Assembly: GCA_017443465.1 (NCBI GenBank) | Contig: JAFRXO010000003.1 | Coordinates: 1-44,437, forward strand | DNA length: 44,437 nucleotides | Direction of reading: 5' to 3' | Source of the DNA: Bacteroidales bacterium | GTDB lineage: Bacteria; Bacteroidota; Bacteroidia; Bacteroidales; UBA932 | Shown: positions 27,678-38,522 of the stretch, piece after piece | Layout: every line of letters starts with the position of its first letter | Numbering within the stretch: the stretch's first letter is position 1 | The notes under the pieces: generated by a model | Seen by the model: the letters and a program-made list of their open reading frames with translations, nothing else | What the model was told of the DNA's origin: nothing | Databases searched by the model: none | Made by a program: the position numbers and the translations under genes

Positions 27678-27758
27678 ATATTTGGAATACGATTGTCGGA
27701 GAATGAGCACTTTAACTTTTATTAGTTTCTGGAATCCGGCTAATATCCCCTGTCCTTT

Positions 27759-27800
27759 GCGACAAAATGGCTCCAGGGGGTCAAATTCTCATTCTGTCGC
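27759..27800. repeat. Repeated stem-loop element, copy 2
   Basis: GCGACAAAATG (27759-27769) pairs with CATTCTGTCGC (27790-27800), one mismatch in 11 bp, around a 20-nt loop containing GCTCCAGGGGG. This is the most regular of the three copies. It lies between converging genes, so it could also end transcription, though no T-run follows. Confidence 0.75.
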
Positions 27801-27830
27801 AATTCTTCGGAGCTGCAGGGACATTTCCGT

Positions 27831-27872
27831 GCGACAGAATGGCTCTGGCACCCAAAATCCTCATCCTGTGGA
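27831..27872. repeat. Repeated stem-loop element, copy 3
   Basis: GCGACAGAATG (27831-27841) faces CATCCTGTG (27862-27870), a degenerate stem. The sequence from 27831 to about 27926 matches 21146-21240, marking the second edge of the duplicated segment. The remainder of 27678-27943 contains no gene. Confidence 0.7.
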
Positions 27873-27943
27873 CAGACCAACAAACGAAATCGTACGAAAG
27901 CGTAAACTCTGGCCGCCGCTTCTCGGACCGGTGCGGGAAGTAG

Positions 27944-29197
27944 CTACAGATTAAATTCCTCCTTATAGAATGCAGCGAGGGCAGCGTCGGCGGCGGCGTT
28001 AAGTTCGGTGAGCTGGCTCACGTCAACTTTGTTTTTCTTGCGCCAGGTCTCCAGGGCAGCCTTGTAAGGCGGGAGGATCTCAGCTTCCTTTGCGAGGACC
28101 TTCTGCATGATACCGTTGCCCTGAAGATTGAAGAGAAGCTCCCAGTTGAAATATCGCTCGCGATTCTCCTTGGAATTGTCGAGGTCGTAGGTATAGACGG
28201 TCTTGAGCAGGTTGCAGGCGTTGCGGCTCATGGGAGAATGACGGGTTTCATCCGGAGCGAGCATCCTGGGAAGCCCCTTCTCTCCTCCCTTGACCCAAAC
28301 GGGAACGCAAACTGATGCAGCGGGGTATCCGATAATGGTCCACATCGTCGTAAGTTCGGGTTTCTCATTGTCTTTCACTCCCTGGAATACCATGCTGCTG
28401 CGGGAAGTGATGCGGGTGATGAAGTCTTCGTCCGCATACCAGCCCCGTGTCCTGGGCTTGTTGAAGTCGCCGCTTTTCAGGTCAATCCCCATCAGGGGGT
28501 TCGAGAAGGATCTGGCGAGGTTCTCAAGTATGAAATCCACATTGACGGTGCGGTCGGCAATCGCCCTCCGTATCTGGCGCTCCGCCTCCATATAGCGAAT
28601 CTGTCCCTTCCCCTCTTCAGAGGGACGGGTAGAGACAGAGTAGTTGCTTCGGACAAGGAATCCTTCAGGCGCAACCCCAGGATCATTTACATCATATTTT
28701 TTGTAGCCATAGTTATGGCATTCGAAATATGCGCAGTTGCCCTTGGCATCGATTACGCCCAGATTGGTGACCAGCCCCGTAGGATGCGGCAAGGAAGCGA
28801 GGAGCGCCTCGAATTCCGCCATATCCCTGCAGTTTGAAAGGGCTTCGAACTGGATCAGTCCGTTTCCCGAACTTGCCTTATCTTCAGCGGGACGGATGTC
28901 AACATTATACGACAGCGTGTTCATGATGCACAGGCCCTGTGAGTTGACGCCGCCCCAAACAGCTTTCGGCTTGGTGATATCGGCGTTTACTATCCCGACG
29001 AAATCATATTTCTTCCCTTTGATGAACATCATCATGTTCTGACCCGGATCACCGGAATCACGGTTCTTCCACATAATGGGGCGCCCGTCCTCGGTAATCC
29101 TGCCAGAAATAATGACACTGGTGCATGCATGGGCAACAATCGCGTCCGACAGGAGGAAGAGGAAAAGCGCTAGAGCAGCCTTGAGTAATCTTGACAT
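27944..29197 (-). CDS. Secreted Ntn-hydrolase, C45/C69-like linear amide hydrolase
   Basis: This 417-residue protein has a signal peptide (about 1-24) directly followed by Cys25 (HACTSVIISG), the expected N-terminal nucleophile exposed by cleavage. Downstream motifs PIMWKNRDSG and VWGGVNSQGLCIMNT are typical of the Ntn-hydrolases that cleave linear amides (penicillin acylase/choloylglycine hydrolase relatives, peptidase families C45, C59 and C69). The true substrate may be a peptide, an acyl-amino acid or another amide. An in-frame upstream Met at 29335 would add 46 arginine/proline-rich residues antisense-like to the neighbouring gene, so I chose 29197. It is the last gene of the operon with the acyltransferase and flavodiiron genes. 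A broken copy of its 3' end lies at 21308. Confidence 0.75.
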   Translation of the reverse strand: MSRLLKAALALFLFLLSDAIVAHACTSVIISGRITEDGRPIMWKNRDSGDPGQNMMMFIKGKKYDFVGIVNADITKPKAVWGGVNSQGLCIMNTLSYNVDIRPAEDKASSGNGLIQFEALSNCRDMAEFEALLASLPHPTGLVTNLGVIDAKGNCAYFECHNYGYKKYDVNDPGVAPEGFLVRSNYSVSTRPSEEGKGQIRYMEAERQIRRAIADRTVNVDFILENLARSFSNPLMGIDLKSGDFNKPRTRGWYADEDFITRITSRSSMVFQGVKDNEKPELTTMWTIIGYPAASVCVPVWVKGGEKGLPRMLAPDETRHSPMSRNACNLLKTVYTYDLDNSKENRERYFNWELLFNLQGNGIMQKVLAKEAEILPPYKAALETWRKKNKVDVSQLTELNAAADAALAAFYKEEFNL

Positions 29198-29214
29198 AGA
29201 GGAAGAATATGGTT

Positions 29215-30126
29215 TTATTTCCAACGGCGGTGGGACCAGAGGTAGTTGGCCGGGGTCTTGCGGATGTCGGCTTCGAGGAGGGAGTAGTAGCGCTCGAGCA
29301 TCTCTTCTTCGCTCATCTGGCGGCCGTCGTCGCATATGGGAGTAAGGCGCATCTCATACCGGCCGCGCTCAAGGCGGTCAAAGCATATGTACATGACTCC
29401 CAGGCCGTACCTGTGAGCCAGGGCAACTGCTCCCGCCATGGCCTCTGTCTCCTGGTTCATGAAGCTCCCGATCTTGCGTCCAGTTGAATTCTTGTACGGG
29501 TGCTGGTCGTTGTCGAAAATGAAAACCAGGGGGTCGTTCTTGTGGGCCAGCGCGAAACGAAGCACGTTTTTCGACTCTACATAATGGCGGAAATCCTTCA
29601 GCGGATAACTGCGGTTGTCCCTCACGAAATGATCCCAGAAATCACTGAAGAGCCTCTTGTACACCACGCATATGTTCGCTTCCCCAAACGGAAGTTCCTC
29701 AGGAGGAATCTCATAGCTGTACTGGAGGAAGCCCCCGAGGGTCTCGAAATTCCCGAAATGGGAATTGAGAAGGATCACGTGCGGATTGGCCTTGTAGATC
29801 CGGACCAGTTCTTCCATACCGCGAGCCTCGCACATATGGCTGTCACGCAGGCGCGAAGTCCCCGGTTCACACCCTCCGAACCACATCGCCTCGGCGAAGA
29901 TCTCGCCCATATGATTGTAATAGTCGTGGGCCAGCTTGGTGATAGCCTTGTACTTCAGCTCGGGAAAACTCCTGGAAAGATTGGTTATGATGATGTCCCT
30001 GCGGTAACGCACCACATTTTCGGCGAGCCAGGCGAAAGCCGACCCCATGGCATAATGGAAGCCCAGGGGGAGCTTCTGGAAAGGCTTTATCAGAGCCTTG
30101 AATATTTTGTAGCCCGTCTCAGCCAT
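29215..30126 (-). CDS. LpxL/HtrB-like lysophospholipid/lipid A acyltransferase
   Basis: This 303-residue, probably inner-membrane-associated enzyme should transfer an acyl chain to lipid A or a similar lipid. The HX4E catalytic motif is His123-Phe-Gly-Asn-Phe-Glu128 in LLNSHFGNFETLGG. Other family features are VVYKRLFSDFWDHF, the conserved basic DNDQHPYKNSTGRKIGSFM region, and the C-terminal NYLWSHRRWK. I started at Met 30126 (MAETGYKIFKALIKPF), 7 nt after the flavodiiron stop; the 29-residue longer reading overlaps that gene. The Ntn-hydrolase starts 17 nt downstream. Confidence 0.88.
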   Translation of the reverse strand: MAETGYKIFKALIKPFQKLPLGFHYAMGSAFAWLAENVVRYRRDIIITNLSRSFPELKYKAITKLAHDYYNHMGEIFAEAMWFGGCEPGTSRLRDSHMCEARGMEELVRIYKANPHVILLNSHFGNFETLGGFLQYSYEIPPEELPFGEANICVVYKRLFSDFWDHFVRDNRSYPLKDFRHYVESKNVLRFALAHKNDPLVFIFDNDQHPYKNSTGRKIGSFMNQETEAMAGAVALAHRYGLGVMYICFDRLERGRYEMRLTPICDDGRQMSEEEMLERYYSLLEADIRKTPANYLWSHRRWK

Positions 30127-30133
30127 AACAGTA

Positions 30134-31339
30134 TCAGCCGTTTGCCAGCAGGTCGGCGAAAGCCGCAGCGTCGAACTTCGAAGGATCGTATCCGCTCTTG
30201 AAGCCGTATCCATCGCAGAGAACCTCGAGACCCGCTTCAGCGGCCAGCGAGTTCAAGACCTTGTTTCCTCCGCCCACCCAGGTATATGACCCGAATGAAG
30301 CGAACCTGCGTCCCTTCACCCCGCGCAGGGCAACCCCGTGCATGAAATCGCGAACTGCCGGGAAAATGTCAGTGTTATAGGTAGGCGAGCCGACTGCCAG
30401 GGTGTCATAGCGGAAAGTCCCTGCATATGCAAACGAAGGCCCCTGCTCGGCCACCAGGTCATGCATCTCGTTCGGGATTCCACGGGCGGTGAGCGCCTCG
30501 GAAAGGGCCTGGGCCGCGGCTGCGGTATTGCCGTACATGGATCCATAGACTATATTCACCCCGTGGTCGGCATCGTAGCGGCTCATACGGTCGTAAAGCG
30601 AAACAACCTGCGGGATCCGCTCCTCCCAGACCGGTCCATGGGTCGGGCATATGCGCTTGATTTCCAGACCCGAAAGCTTGCGGAGGGCCGCCTGGACGGG
30701 TGCTCCGTACTTCCCTACTATGTCGGCATAATAGCGCTGCATCTCTCCCTTGAAAGCCTCAAAGGCATTCTCAAAAGAAGATGAAGCCTTGTAAAGACTT
30801 GACTGATAATCCCTGATGTCACCGCAGACGGCGCCGAAACAGCCGAATGCATCTCCCGAGAACACCGTCTTTTCGTCCTCAAGCCAGGTCACCATGGTCT
30901 CGGGCCAGTGGACCATCGGAACCATATGGAAACTCAGGCTGCAATGTCCCAGAGGAAGGGTGTCGCCTTCCTTGACGAGGATGATGTCAGTGTCGATCCC
31001 GCTGAATTCCTTGATCATTGCGGCAGCCTTCGCATTGGTGACTATCCGGATGTCAGGCCACTTCTCCCTCACGGGAACCATTAGGGCTGAATGGTCAGGT
31101 TCCATATGATTCACTATCAGGTAATCGACCTTCCTGTCCCCTATCTCGGCTTTGATGTTGAAGAAGAATTCATCGGCAAATCCGGCGGCCGCGGTGTCTA
31201 TCAGGGCGACCTTGTCATCGACCACAAGATAGGAATTGTAGGATACCCCGTGAGGAAGCGGCCACTGCCCCTCGAACACTCTGCCACGCAGGTCGTTAAC
31301 ACCCACGTAACTTATTCTGTCATTGATTTTGGAATGCAT
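30134..31339 (-). CDS. A-type flavodiiron protein (FprA-like oxygen/NO reductase)
   Basis: This 401-residue cytoplasmic enzyme has an N-terminal metallo-beta-lactamase-like diiron domain and a C-terminal flavodoxin domain. The diiron ligands are visible as His78-Glu80-Asp82-His83 in NHMEPDHSALMV, with GDAFG and CPTHGPVW supplying others. The FMN-binding segment reads VYGSMYGNTAAAAQAL. Such proteins reduce oxygen to water or NO to nitrous oxide in anaerobes, protecting against air or nitrosative stress. It is first in the minus-strand operon and has a -7 element at 31373-31380. Confidence 0.95.
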   Translation of the reverse strand: MHSKINDRISYVGVNDLRGRVFEGQWPLPHGVSYNSYLVVDDKVALIDTAAAGFADEFFFNIKAEIGDRKVDYLIVNHMEPDHSALMVPVREKWPDIRIVTNAKAAAMIKEFSGIDTDIILVKEGDTLPLGHCSLSFHMVPMVHWPETMVTWLEDEKTVFSGDAFGCFGAVCGDIRDYQSSLYKASSSFENAFEAFKGEMQRYYADIVGKYGAPVQAALRKLSGLEIKRICPTHGPVWEERIPQVVSLYDRMSRYDADHGVNIVYGSMYGNTAAAAQALSEALTARGIPNEMHDLVAEQGPSFAYAGTFRYDTLAVGSPTYNTDIFPAVRDFMHGVALRGVKGRRFASFGSYTWVGGGNKVLNSLAAEAGLEVLCDGYGFKSGYDPSKFDAAAFADLLANG

Positions 31340-31372
31340 GGTTTCTTTTCGGAACTTTTCAGTACACGGTCA

Positions 31373-31380
31373 CAAATATA
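31373..31380 (-). promoter_or_regulatory. -7 element for the flavodiiron operon
   Basis: On the minus strand this reads TATATTTG, a perfect TAnnTTTG, about 34 nt upstream of the ATG at 31339. No clear -33 TTG is seen at the usual distance. Confidence 0.5.
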
Positions 31381-31394
31381 CGAATTATTATAAC

Positions 31395-31402
31395 TAAATT
31401 TG
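31395..31402 (+). promoter_or_regulatory. -7 element for the first GH2 gene
   Basis: TAAATTTG is a perfect TAnnTTTG, 17 nt upstream of the ATG at 31420. It faces the flavodiiron promoter, with the two -7 elements only 14 nt apart, so RNA polymerase binding at one would hinder the other. Confidence 0.5.
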
Positions 31403-31407
31403 CATGA

Positions 31408-34587
<3,180 letters not shown>

Positions 34588-34592
34588 ACACC

Positions 34593-35702
34593 ATGGCAAC
34601 TGAAAATTCAGGAAGGGTAACCTCTATCGACACCCTCAGGGGATTCGACATGTTCTTCATAATGGGACTCGCAGGTCTCATTACGAGCATATGCGCCCTG
34701 TTCCCGGATGGGGACAAGAGCTGGCTCGCGACCCAGATGACCCATGTTTCATGGGATGGTCTGAGGCACCACGATACCATCTTCCCCCTCTTCCTTTTCA
34801 TCACCGGACTCTCATTCCCCTTCTCCTATGCGAAGAGCGAATCAAAGGGGATGACCAGGGCCCAGATAACCAAAAAGGCAATCATCAGGGGACTTGTGCT
34901 GTTTTTCTTCGGCCTGGTGTACAACGGATTCTTCAACTTGAAGTTCAGTTCCCTTCGCTGGATGAGCGTACTTGGAAGGATCGGACTGTCGTGGATGATC
35001 GCAGCCCTGCTATACATCTACTGCAAACGGAACACCCGCATATGGATCTGCGTCGCCATCCTGATAGGATACTGGCTTCTGAACGCCTTCGTCATGGCCC
35101 CGGATGCACCCGCAGGTGTCAGCCCGTTCAGCAAGGAAGGCAACTGGTGCGTATGGCTAGACCGCATGCTCATGAAAGGGCATATGTATAATGAAATATA
35201 TGAGCCTGAGGGCATCCTGGGGCATCTCACGGGCGCCGTGACGGCAATGCTGGGAATCTTTACCGGAGAGTATATCCGCGAAGGACAGGCAACAGGCAGC
35301 AAGAAGACCCTGGTTATGCTCGGTGCAGCCGCAGCTATGCTTGCGGTCGGACTCCTCTGGAGCCTGGTCTACCCGATCAACAAGGCCCTCTGGTCCAGCA
35401 CCTTCGTCCTGGTAGTTGGAGCTTACTCTCTCGCCATGTTCGCCATCTTCTATTGGATCGTGGATGTCAAGGGATGGAAAAAGTGGACCCCGATATTCAC
35501 GGTGGTCGGAATGAACTCCATCACCATCTACATGGTACAGAGGATAGTTGACATGAGGGGAATCAACCGGTTCTTCTTCAGGGGACTGTCCGAGCTGCTC
35601 CCGCAACAGTGGGGATCCGTGCTCATCAGCGCGACTTTCGTCCTCGTCTGCTGGCTGCTGCTTTATTTCCTTTACAAGAAGAAGATTTTCTTAAAAGTCT
35701 GA
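34593..35702 (+). CDS. DUF5009/HGSNAT-like multipass membrane acyltransferase
   Basis: This 369-residue protein has about ten hydrophobic helices. The start (RVTSIDTLRGFDMFFIMG) and HHDTIFPLFLFITGLSFPFS match the family related to heparan-alpha-glucosaminide N-acetyltransferase and NagX. In human HGSNAT this fold moves an acetyl group from acetyl-CoA across a membrane to glucosamine. Here it could acetylate a sugar during glycan use; that is inference from the family and from its operon with a GH2 enzyme. Its 3' end overlaps the converging minus-strand gene by 77 nt. Confidence 0.85.
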   Translation: MATENSGRVTSIDTLRGFDMFFIMGLAGLITSICALFPDGDKSWLATQMTHVSWDGLRHHDTIFPLFLFITGLSFPFSYAKSESKGMTRAQITKKAIIRGLVLFFFGLVYNGFFNLKFSSLRWMSVLGRIGLSWMIAALLYIYCKRNTRIWICVAILIGYWLLNAFVMAPDAPAGVSPFSKEGNWCVWLDRMLMKGHMYNEIYEPEGILGHLTGAVTAMLGIFTGEYIREGQATGSKKTLVMLGAAAAMLAVGLLWSLVYPINKALWSSTFVLVVGAYSLAMFAIFYWIVDVKGWKKWTPIFTVVGMNSITIYMVQRIVDMRGINRFFFRGLSELLPQQWGSVLISATFVLVCWLLLYFLYKKKIFLKV

Positions 35703-36399
35703 GCCTGGCCAGGAGCGCCCTCTTGTCTTTGTAGAGGTGCTCCTTGTCCAGAGAACCCACGACAGCCCGCAGAGGCATATTCCTGAAACGAGGAGACCTG
35801 CCCCCCAGTCCTACCCTTCCGGCGAAGACCAGGGGGGTCTTTTCGCGTGGATCGAGCTGGGTAGCCATCTGGGTAGCGAAGAGGTCACCGCTGAGGACCG
35901 AAGCCGATTCCAGATCGAAAAGTACGCTCCTCTCTTCCACGCTCCGGTAAAACGCCTCCGTCTGGTCCTCCGGAACTTTCAGGGATGAAAGAATATGCCT
36001 GAGCACGTTGTTTGGGCCGAAACAGGCTACTCCGTCACTGAAGACGGCGCTCCGGATGAGGACGCTGTAATAATAATCGTCCGTATCTGAAAGGACTATG
36101 GAGGCGCAAGCCCTCAGGCCGCGGTTGTACGGAGAGTCCGCGCTGCGTCCGGAACGGTGTATGAAAAAATGCCCGAACCTGTTCTGCTGCAACGGATTGA
36201 GGTGCACGTAAGGATCCTCGAAAAGGTCCTTTCTCCAATAATAGCTTTCGAGCTCGAGGGGGTATATGGTCAGACCGTATGACTTGATGGCATAACGGAG
36301 GAGAAGTTCGGCGGTAGCCCCCTGAAGGGCTGATACTACCTCGTCATCATCCCTGGCAACATCCAGCCATGCAAGTATCTCGAAAAGATCATCTGACAT
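35626..36399 (-). CDS. Uncharacterised protein, weak 3-methyladenine DNA glycosylase-like signature
   Basis: This 257-residue protein is not confidently recognised. The segment YYYSVLIRSAVFSDGVACFGPNNVLRHIL resembles the VLIRALEP/GPGKL stretch of AAG/MPG-type DNA glycosylases in spacing, hinting at a distant relative, but the usual TEAY active-site motif is not evident. The C-terminus is rich in Lys, Arg and Ser (ending SRRGRKSR), compatible with nucleic-acid binding. I chose Met 36399, 8 nt downstream of a perfect -7 element; a start at 36420 would overlap that promoter. The last 77 nt run antisense to the end of the DUF5009-like gene. Confidence 0.45.
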   Translation of the reverse strand: MSDDLFEILAWLDVARDDDEVVSALQGATAELLLRYAIKSYGLTIYPLELESYYWRKDLFEDPYVHLNPLQQNRFGHFFIHRSGRSADSPYNRGLRACASIVLSDTDDYYYSVLIRSAVFSDGVACFGPNNVLRHILSSLKVPEDQTEAFYRSVEERSVLFDLESASVLSGDLFATQMATQLDPREKTPLVFAGRVGLGGRSPRFRNMPLRAVVGSLDKEHLYKDKRALLARLRLLRKSSSCKGNKAAASRRGRKSR

Positions 36400-36406
36400 A
36401 ACGTTA

Positions 36407-36414
36407 CAAAGATA
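36407..36414 (-). promoter_or_regulatory. -7 element close to the start codon (minus-strand gene)
   Basis: The minus strand reads TATCTTTG, a perfect TAnnTTTG, and the ATG begins 8 nt further on. Transcription would begin within a few bases of the start codon, giving a leaderless or near-leaderless mRNA. Confidence 0.5.
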
Positions 36415-36439
36415 CGGCAAATATTCCGTTTTCTTTCGC

Positions 36440-36447
36440 TATTTTTG
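36440..36447 (+). promoter_or_regulatory. -7 element close to the start codon (HD gene)
   Basis: TATTTTTG matches TAnnTTTG and ends 2 nt before the ATG at 36450 and 5 nt before the ATG at 36453. The true start is therefore probably 36453 with a leaderless message, unless another promoter is used. Confidence 0.5.
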
Positions 36448-36449
36448 TA

Positions 36450-37103
36450 ATGATGGACATCACTCAGGATCTCAGGCACTATATTGAAAGCGAGGTTATT
36501 CCCCGCTATGCCGGTTTTGACGCCGGGCACAGGGAAGACCATGCGAGGTCGGTCATAGGAAATGCACTCGCCCTGGCGGAGCATTATGACGTCGATCCGG
36601 ACATGGTTTACGCCGCCGCGGCCTTCCACGATACCGGCCTGCGATACGGCCGGGAAAGCCACGAACTCAATTCCGGAAAGATAATACGTGAAGATCCCTG
36701 CCTCCCCAGGTGGTTCACCCGGGAGCAGATAGAGACAATAGCCCAGGCGGCGGAAGACCACAGGGCCTCTTCGAAGCACGCTCCCAGGAGCATATACGGG
36801 AGGATAATCGCCGAGGCCGACAGGCTGATTGACGGATCCATAATAATCCGGAGGGCAATACAGTACGGACTGGCCAATTACCCCGGGCTGGACAAGGAAG
36901 GACATTACAGGCGGTTACTGGAACATATGGCCGAGAAATACGCCGAAGGCGGGTATCTCAAGCTATGGATTCCCGAATCTCCGAATGCAACTCGTCTTGC
37001 AGCCTTCCAAAAGATGCTGAAGGACCCGATCCTCACCCGCGAAGCTTTCGAAAAGGAATGGGCTTCAATCGGTTCGAATAACAACACTGAAAAACATGAA
37101 TAG
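36450..37103 (+). CDS. HD-domain metal-dependent phosphohydrolase
   Basis: This 217-residue (or 216 from the second ATG) cytoplasmic protein carries the HD signature: His31 in REDHARSVI, His60-Asp61 in AAAFHDTGL, the HR pair in AEDHRASSKHAP and Asp in AEADRLID. HD proteins cleave phosphoester bonds of nucleotides or related small molecules; the substrate is not evident. It begins the run of genes that continues to the window end, and its stop overlaps the aminopeptidase start by 8 nt. Confidence 0.85.
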   Translation: MMDITQDLRHYIESEVIPRYAGFDAGHREDHARSVIGNALALAEHYDVDPDMVYAAAAFHDTGLRYGRESHELNSGKIIREDPCLPRWFTREQIETIAQAAEDHRASSKHAPRSIYGRIIAEADRLIDGSIIIRRAIQYGLANYPGLDKEGHYRRLLEHMAEKYAEGGYLKLWIPESPNATRLAAFQKMLKDPILTREAFEKEWASIGSNNNTEKHE

Positions 37104-38517
37104 AAGAATGACAATGGCCGCGGTGGCTTTGATGCTGTCACTGGCCGCATGGGGACAGAAATCCACTGACAACCGGATCGGGAAAACGGCTCCAGGCGGA
37201 GGAATATCCGAAAGCGTCCTTGCCGAAATCCGGAAGGGCTGGGCAGACACCCCCTCGGACAAGGCTCTCCGCAATGCCCTCGCAGGAACATCCATAGCCA
37301 CTCTCTCCGCCAATTCGGAGGCCGCTGCAATGATTGACACCCATTTCTCCGACGTAGTCGCCACAAAGGGGATCACCAACCAGAAATCTTCAGGAAGATG
37401 CTGGCTCTTCAGCGGACTGAACGTCTTGAGGGCCAGGATGATAAAGAAATACGACCTGGGCAGTTTCACTTTCTCCCAGAACTATCTGTTCTTCTGGGAC
37501 CAGCTGGAGAAGGCCAATCTCTTCCTCCAGGGAGTGATCGACACCAAGGACCTTAGCTTCGATGACAGGAAAGTCGACTGGCTTTTCAGCAACCCGATCA
37601 GCGACGGCGGCCAGTTCACCGGGGTTTCCAACCTGGTCACGAAATACGGCCTGGTCCCCTCCGACGCCATGCCTGAGACCTTCAGCAGCAACAACACCTC
37701 AGCCATGGCCTCCAGGATCAAGACTGCGCTCAGGGAAGACGGACTGAGGCTCCGCGAAGCATATGCTTCGAAAAAAGGCGACCTGCAGCAGATGAAGGTC
37801 GAGATGCTCAAGGAAATCTATCATATGCTTGTCCTCTGCCTCGGAACTCCTCCGGAGAAATTCACGTGGACCCGCTACGACTCCAAGGACAACTTCGTCT
37901 CCTCAAAGGAGTACACCCCGAAAGCCTTCTATGAAGAATTCGTCGGAGGCGACCTTGAAGGCGGCTACGTCATGCTGATGAACGACCCTACCAGGGAGTA
38001 CTACAAGGCATATGAAATCGAATACGACCGCCATGTCTATGACGGAGACAACTGGCTCTATGTCAACGTACCCGTAGAGAGGATCAAGGAGATCGCCATA
38101 GCTTCCATCAAAGACGACACCGCCATGTATTTCTCCTGCGACGTAGGGAAGTTCCTCAACCGCACCACCGGAGTGGCCGACCTGAAGAATTTCGATTACG
38201 ACTCCCTGATGGGAACGGAGTCCGGAATGGACAAGAGAGAGCGCATCATCACCCACGACAGCGGCTCAACCCACGCCATCACCCTGATCGGAGTTGACCT
38301 CAAGGAAGGGAAGCCCGTGAAATGGCTTGCCGAAAACAGTTGGGGAATCGATTCCGGCTATAATGGCAAGCTCATTATGACCGACGAATGGTTCGACGAG
38401 TACATGTTCCGCCTCGTCGCCGAGAAGAAATACATCCCCTCCGACATCCTGAAAGTCCTTAACTCCAAGCCGGAACTGCTCCCGGCATGGGATCCTATGT
38501 TTGAACCCGAAGACTGA
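37096..38517 (+). CDS. pepC: Aminopeptidase C / bleomycin hydrolase-like C1 cysteine peptidase
   Basis: This 473-residue papain-fold enzyme has the catalytic triad Cys102 (NQKSSGRCWLFSGLN), His393 (GSTHAITLIGV) and Asn414 (WLAENSWG). Family members remove N-terminal amino acids from peptides, usually as a hexamer in the cytoplasm. This one has an apparent signal peptide (about 1-20, ending AAWGQK), so it is probably periplasmic, as in other Bacteroidota. It is 5 nt upstream of the second GH2 gene. Confidence 0.93.
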   Translation: MNRRMTMAAVALMLSLAAWGQKSTDNRIGKTAPGGGISESVLAEIRKGWADTPSDKALRNALAGTSIATLSANSEAAAMIDTHFSDVVATKGITNQKSSGRCWLFSGLNVLRARMIKKYDLGSFTFSQNYLFFWDQLEKANLFLQGVIDTKDLSFDDRKVDWLFSNPISDGGQFTGVSNLVTKYGLVPSDAMPETFSSNNTSAMASRIKTALREDGLRLREAYASKKGDLQQMKVEMLKEIYHMLVLCLGTPPEKFTWTRYDSKDNFVSSKEYTPKAFYEEFVGGDLEGGYVMLMNDPTREYYKAYEIEYDRHVYDGDNWLYVNVPVERIKEIAIASIKDDTAMYFSCDVGKFLNRTTGVADLKNFDYDSLMGTESGMDKRERIITHDSGSTHAITLIGVDLKEGKPVKWLAENSWGIDSGYNGKLIMTDEWFDEYMFRLVAEKKYIPSDILKVLNSKPELLPAWDPMFEPED

Positions 38518-38522
38518 AGCAT

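Noticed and set aside
27759-27800. Stem-loop as a plain intrinsic terminator
   Set aside because: It has no T-run on either side and occurs in three copies, so a repeat element is the better description, although it could also stop transcription.
26640-27943. Insertion sequence or integrase at the cassette edge
   Set aside because: No transposase or integrase coding sequence, no target duplication and no recognised IS ends were visible; only repeats and gene remnants were found.
29198-29335. 46-residue N-terminal extension of the Ntn-hydrolase
   Set aside because: It is arginine/proline-rich, overlaps the acyltransferase 3' end in antisense and would bury the signal peptide that leads to Cys25.
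30127-30213. 29-residue N-terminal extension of the acyltransferase
   Set aside because: It overlaps the flavodiiron coding region, and the Met at 30126 begins the part that resembles the family.
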